Shown here piece after piece: positions 60,973-64,000 of a stretch of 64,000 nucleotides of DNA (its first letter is position 1; every line of letters starts with the position of its first letter). Position numbers and translations under genes: made by a program. The notes below the pieces were generated by a model. That model ran no database searches. It was not told where the DNA came from and saw nothing but the letters and a program-made list of their open reading frames with translations. Source of the stretch: Methylotuvimicrobium alcaliphilum 20Z (lineage in GTDB: Bacteria; Pseudomonadota; Gammaproteobacteria; Methylococcales; Methylomonadaceae); the NCBI RefSeq assembly GCF_000968535.2, contig NC_016112.1, positions 4,340,001-4,404,000 of the forward strand. The letters are read 5' to 3'.

Positions 60973-61149
60973 TTATTCCGCTTCGAATGGCTGCCCGATA
61001 ATACCTTGTTCGGCAAGCTTTTGCGCCTCGCGCGCTTGTTCCTTTCGTTGTTCGGAATAGAGAGTTCCTATCACTAAAAAAATCATTAACACGATATAAA
61101 TGATTGCCGTTAGGCGTCTTACTTTTTTAGCTTGTTCGGTTTCGTTCAT
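60973..61149 (-). CDS. Small membrane protein, 58 aa
   Basis: A basic N-terminus (MNETEQAKKVRR), one helix (about residues 14-31, TAIIYIVLMIFLVIGTLY), then a charged coil (SEQRKEQAREAQKLAEQG). Its stop lies 33 bases before the next membrane gene, so they are probably co-transcribed. The ribosome site is weak. The single-span layout resembles accessory subunits of oxidases, but no motif confirms this. Confidence 0.55.
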   Translation of the reverse strand: MNETEQAKKVRRLTAIIYIVLMIFLVIGTLYSEQRKEQAREAQKLAEQGIIGQPFEAE

Positions 61150-61509
61150 TGTTTAATCGTTCCAAAGTTCGTATTTAATAGGCTCAATGTTTTATAGGCC
61201 AATGATGCAAATATTTTATACAGAGCCCAAAAAGGCTATAGTAATCCTCAAAAGCATTAGTTTATACAAATTCGGCACCAGGGTGTCCGTCAAAGGACGC
61301 CGTGAATACATCCCTGTAGGCTCTATGCCAGCTCCATGCTGGCATAGCCTTTGCCGCACACCCTGGCGCCTCCTCAGGCACTGCCGAAATTTGAAGTGCG
61401 AAAGGTATAACCGATAGCCTTAGTTTACGGTCTCCGCTTGTTATACTCCCGCCGATAAATAATTTTCCCAAGAGCTTGCCGCCAAAACCGAAAAAAATCA
61501 AACCAAGTC
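61150..61509. repeat. Gene-free stretch with family B copy B4
   Basis: B4 occupies 61262-61409, with a truncated left end (TTTATACAAATTCGGCACC) and a complete right end (GAAGTGCGAAAGGTATA). The divergent promoters of the small-gene run and recC must lie on either side of it. Confidence 0.75.
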
Positions 61510-64000
61510 ATGTTCATTCTGCACAGTTCCAATAAAACCGAAAATCTGCTCGAACATTTGGCAGCCGTCATCGAAACCAGGCCGCTAAGTTCACCGTTTG
61601 TCAAAGAAGTGTTTCTGATTCAAAGCCAGGGTATGGAACGTTGGTTGTCGCAGCAATTGGCAAGCCGGCTCGGCGTCTGGGGGAATTATGAGTTTTTATT
61701 TCCGGGACGGTTTTTCAGTACCTTAGCACAACGAATCGACAGTCGATTAAATGACGAAGCCTTCAATCGCCATGTGCTGCATTGGCGCTTCGAAGCACTG
61801 CTTCGCGAACTCGACAACGAAATATTTGCGCCGCTGAATAATTATTTGGTCGGCGAAACCGCGGCCTTAAAACGTTATCAGCTAGCGTTACAATTGGCCT
61901 TGATTTTCGACCAATATCAAATCATGCGTCCGGATATGCTGGCTGCCTGGCAGCAAGGCGAAACGCTTTACGACACGGAAACCGAACGCTGGCAACGCGC
62001 GTTATGGCAACGGATTACCGAAAATGCAGGCACGAGGCATCGGGGTAGTTTATGGCTGGAAGTGATCGAGCGTTTTAATTCAGCGCCGCCTGGACAATTT
62101 TCCGCCGTTTTGCCTGAGCGAATTTCGATCTTCGGCGTCAATACCATGCCGCCCCTGTTTCTCGGTTTTTTACAGGGATTGGCGAATCATGCGCAAGTGC
62201 ACTTGTATTTGCTCAACCCCGCTCAAGCTTTTTGGGCGGATTTGGCGACTAAGCGTCAGCGTATCGATCGGGAGGATCCCGGCGGGCATCCGCTGTTGGC
62301 GGCATTGGGTCAACAAGGCCGCGAATTTCAAGAGATGTTGTTGGAGCAGGTGCAGTTCGAATTAGAGCTGGACAGTTTCGAACAAGACGAGCCGAGCACG
62401 GTACTGCGGCAGCTGCAAAACGACATTCTCAATAACGACAGCGAATCGACGCCTTTAACCCGCGACGGGTCCATCGCTATTCATGCGTGCCATTCCCGTA
62501 TGCGCGAAGTCGAAGTCTTGAAAAACCAACTGTTGGCCGCATTAGAAAACGACTCCGAGTTGGATCTGCGCGATATCGTCGTAATGGCGCCGGATATCGA
62601 ACTATACGAACCGTTTATTTCCGCGGTATTCGACGATATTCAGCATGCGGTGGCCGACCGCAGTCTGCGCTTGAGTAATCATGCATTGGATGCTTTTATT
62701 GTTTTTTTGAAGCTGAGCCAAAGTCGGTTCGGTTGGCGCTCGGTCCTGGATTTGCTCGAAAAACCGTCGGTTTATCCGGGCTTCGGCTTGTCCGAAACCG
62801 ATTTGGAATTGATCAAACATTGGGTTCGGGATACGCAAGTGCGTTGGGGAAAATCGGCCGAACATAAACGCGAATTGGGCCTGCCCGAGCTCGATGAAAA
62901 TACCTGGCAAGCCGCATTGGGTCGTTTGTTGATGGGTTATGCGGTCGGCACCGACGACGATTTTGTCGACGGCGTCTTGCCTTATATCGATATCGAAGGT
63001 TCTTCGGCGTTGGCGCTTGGCGGCTTGAACGATTTTATGCAATTGTTGTTTAGAGCCGGCAATGATTTAAGCATGGCTAAATCGCTCAAGGCATGGGGCG
63101 AAAAGCTTTATTATTATGCCGATCAATTATTGCCCGAAGCCGATGCCGTCGAGCGCCAACAACTCAACGAATTATTGGCGGAATTAACCGAAAGATTGCC
63201 CGAAATTCACAACGCGCCGATCGAGTGGCAAGTCGTCTGCGCCTGGCTTGAAGGCCGATTGGAAGAACACAAATCGTCAAACGGCTTTTTACGCGGTCAA
63301 CTCACGTTTTGTTCGATGCTACCGATGCGCTCGATTCCGTTTAAAGTAATCGCCTTGCTCGGTATGAACGACGGCGAGTTTCCGAAAGTCGACCGCAATC
63401 CGACCTTCGATTTGCTTGCCGCCAATTTCCGCAAGGGCGACCGCTCACGCCGTTCCGACGACCGTTATCAGTTTCTGGAAATCCTGCTGTCGACGCGGCA
63501 ACAATTGATTGTGACTTATATCGGGCGGTCGATTAGCCATAACGAAACGATACCGCCTTCGGTCGTAATCAGCGAACTGCTCGCCGTGCTTCGCGATCAT
63601 TACGGCCTGGACAATGGCGTGACCTATCATCCGCTACAGGCTTTCAGCCCGCGTTATTTCGAGCCGGAATCGGCTTTGTTCAGTTATTCCGAGGCCGATT
63701 GCCAGGCAGCAGCGGCGTTGGTTAAGCCCAAACCGGAGCCGGCACCTTGGTGGCAAGGCAGTTTAGAGGACGAAACCGACCAAACAATCATTGAAATAGG
63801 CGAATTGTTCGCATTTTACCGACATCCGCAAAAATATTTCATGCAACGCCGACTCGATGTCCGTTTCAACGGCATTGCAGCGGATGCCGAGGAGCGCGAA
63901 CCCTTCGCGATCGGTCAATTGGACGGTTATGCGATTTATCACGAATGGATCGATGGGGTACTGCACGACAAACCGTTGACTGCACAAAAACTGAAGGCAC
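61510..64000 (+). CDS. recC: Exodeoxyribonuclease V gamma subunit RecC, partial (3' end beyond window)
   Basis: The frame is open from ATG 61510 to the window end, 830 codons so far; full RecC is about 1100. The start MFILHSSNKTENLLEHLA and FLIQSQGMERWLSQQLASRLGVWGNYEFLFPGRFF is diagnostic of RecC. Further on come ISIFGVNTMPPLFLGFLQGLA, IHACHSRMREVEVLKNQLL, the region LTFCSMLPMRSIPFKVIALLGMNDGEFP and VTYIGRSISHNETIPPSVVISELL. RecC is the Chi-recognising, non-catalytic subunit of RecBCD for double-strand break repair; recB and recD probably follow. Confidence 0.93.
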   Translation, partial: MFILHSSNKTENLLEHLAAVIETRPLSSPFVKEVFLIQSQGMERWLSQQLASRLGVWGNYEFLFPGRFFSTLAQRIDSRLNDEAFNRHVLHWRFEALLRELDNEIFAPLNNYLVGETAALKRYQLALQLALIFDQYQIMRPDMLAAWQQGETLYDTETERWQRALWQRITENAGTRHRGSLWLEVIERFNSAPPGQFSAVLPERISIFGVNTMPPLFLGFLQGLANHAQVHLYLLNPAQAFWADLATKRQRIDREDPGGHPLLAALGQQGREFQEMLLEQVQFELELDSFEQDEPSTVLRQLQNDILNNDSESTPLTRDGSIAIHACHSRMREVEVLKNQLLAALENDSELDLRDIVVMAPDIELYEPFISAVFDDIQHAVADRSLRLSNHALDAFIVFLKLSQSRFGWRSVLDLLEKPSVYPGFGLSETDLELIKHWVRDTQVRWGKSAEHKRELGLPELDENTWQAALGRLLMGYAVGTDDDFVDGVLPYIDIEGSSALALGGLNDFMQLLFRAGNDLSMAKSLKAWGEKLYYYADQLLPEADAVERQQLNELLAELTERLPEIHNAPIEWQVVCAWLEGRLEEHKSSNGFLRGQLTFCSMLPMRSIPFKVIALLGMNDGEFPKVDRNPTFDLLAANFRKGDRSRRSDDRYQFLEILLSTRQQLIVTYIGRSISHNETIPPSVVISELLAVLRDHYGLDNGVTYHPLQAFSPRYFEPESALFSYSEADCQAAAALVKPKPEPAPWWQGSLEDETDQTIIEIGELFAFYRHPQKYFMQRRLDVRFNGIAADAEEREPFAIGQLDGYAIYHEWIDGVLHDKPLTAQKLKA

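Overview
The window looks like chromosomal DNA of a gammaproteobacterium. The ordinary genes fit this: mrp next to dcd, NADPH-type cysJ-cysI, ppnN, a RecC-type subunit and a GGDEF/EAL protein. The dense load of palindromic mini-repeats, the PEP-CTERM remnant and the general style of the genes remind me of methanotrophs of the Methylococcales (Methylomicrobium / Methylotuvimicrobium group). No methane-oxidation gene is present, so that placement is inference.

Layout. 0-5.2 kb: a lipoprotein, an esterase-like pair, mrp and dcd, then a 163-bp palindrome and a small membrane protein. 5.2-16.3 kb: a haem/iron uptake region entirely on the minus strand. It reads from a Fur-box candidate at 16.31 kb through a 92-aa protein, a TonB-dependent receptor, an 83-aa protein, a secreted Kelch/dockerin-like protein, a 92-aa protein, hmuS and hugZ to hmuT-hmuU-hmuV. 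16.4-20.2 kb: a protease remnant, a secreted protein under a CRP-like site, a LuxR regulator with two receiver-like domains, and a DUF6494 protein. 20.9-24.8 kb: a fatty-acid-hydroxylase-type enzyme, a glycosyltransferase, and a Wzz-type chain-length protein carrying a tyrosine-recombinase-like C-terminus. 25.1-29.7 kb: a SWIM-SNF2 helicase and a DUF3047 protein.

30.0-33.1 kb is a compact element integrated in tRNA-Leu. It has a tyrosine integrase, small ribbon-helix-helix proteins, three large inverted repeats, a 10-bp-phased direct repeat and a duplicated tRNA 3' end at its far side. 34.4-38 kb holds an acyl-CoA-dehydrogenase-like monooxygenase, a methyltransferase broken by one in-frame stop, and a class II aldolase. 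38.4-44.2 kb is a toxin-antitoxin cluster: YefM-YoeB, StbD-StbE, ParD-ParE and a fourth module with a frameshift in both genes. It also holds a REP-associated transposase (RAYT), a RAYT fragment and an O-acyltransferase. 44.3-48.7 kb: a DCC-family protein and cysJI. 48.9-51.7 kb: a four-gene minus-strand operon (PlcP/LpxH-type phosphoesterase, PGPGW protein, PAP2 phosphatase, GT28-like glycosyltransferase) that could replace phospholipid by glycolipid under a candidate Pho box. 51.9-64 kb: DUF3014, ppnN, a GGDEF/EAL protein, an ORF-less group II intron sitting inside a palindromic repeat, small membrane proteins, and recC running off the window end.

The intergenic DNA is unusual. At least three repeat families with different terminal inverted repeats share internal modules, carry nested hairpin elements, and sometimes abut or supply stop codons of neighbouring genes. 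Family letters used below: A, B, C (mosaic elements), G (64-bp nested hairpin), D (GGGGTCAGG hairpins), E, F, H, J (shorter palindromic families).
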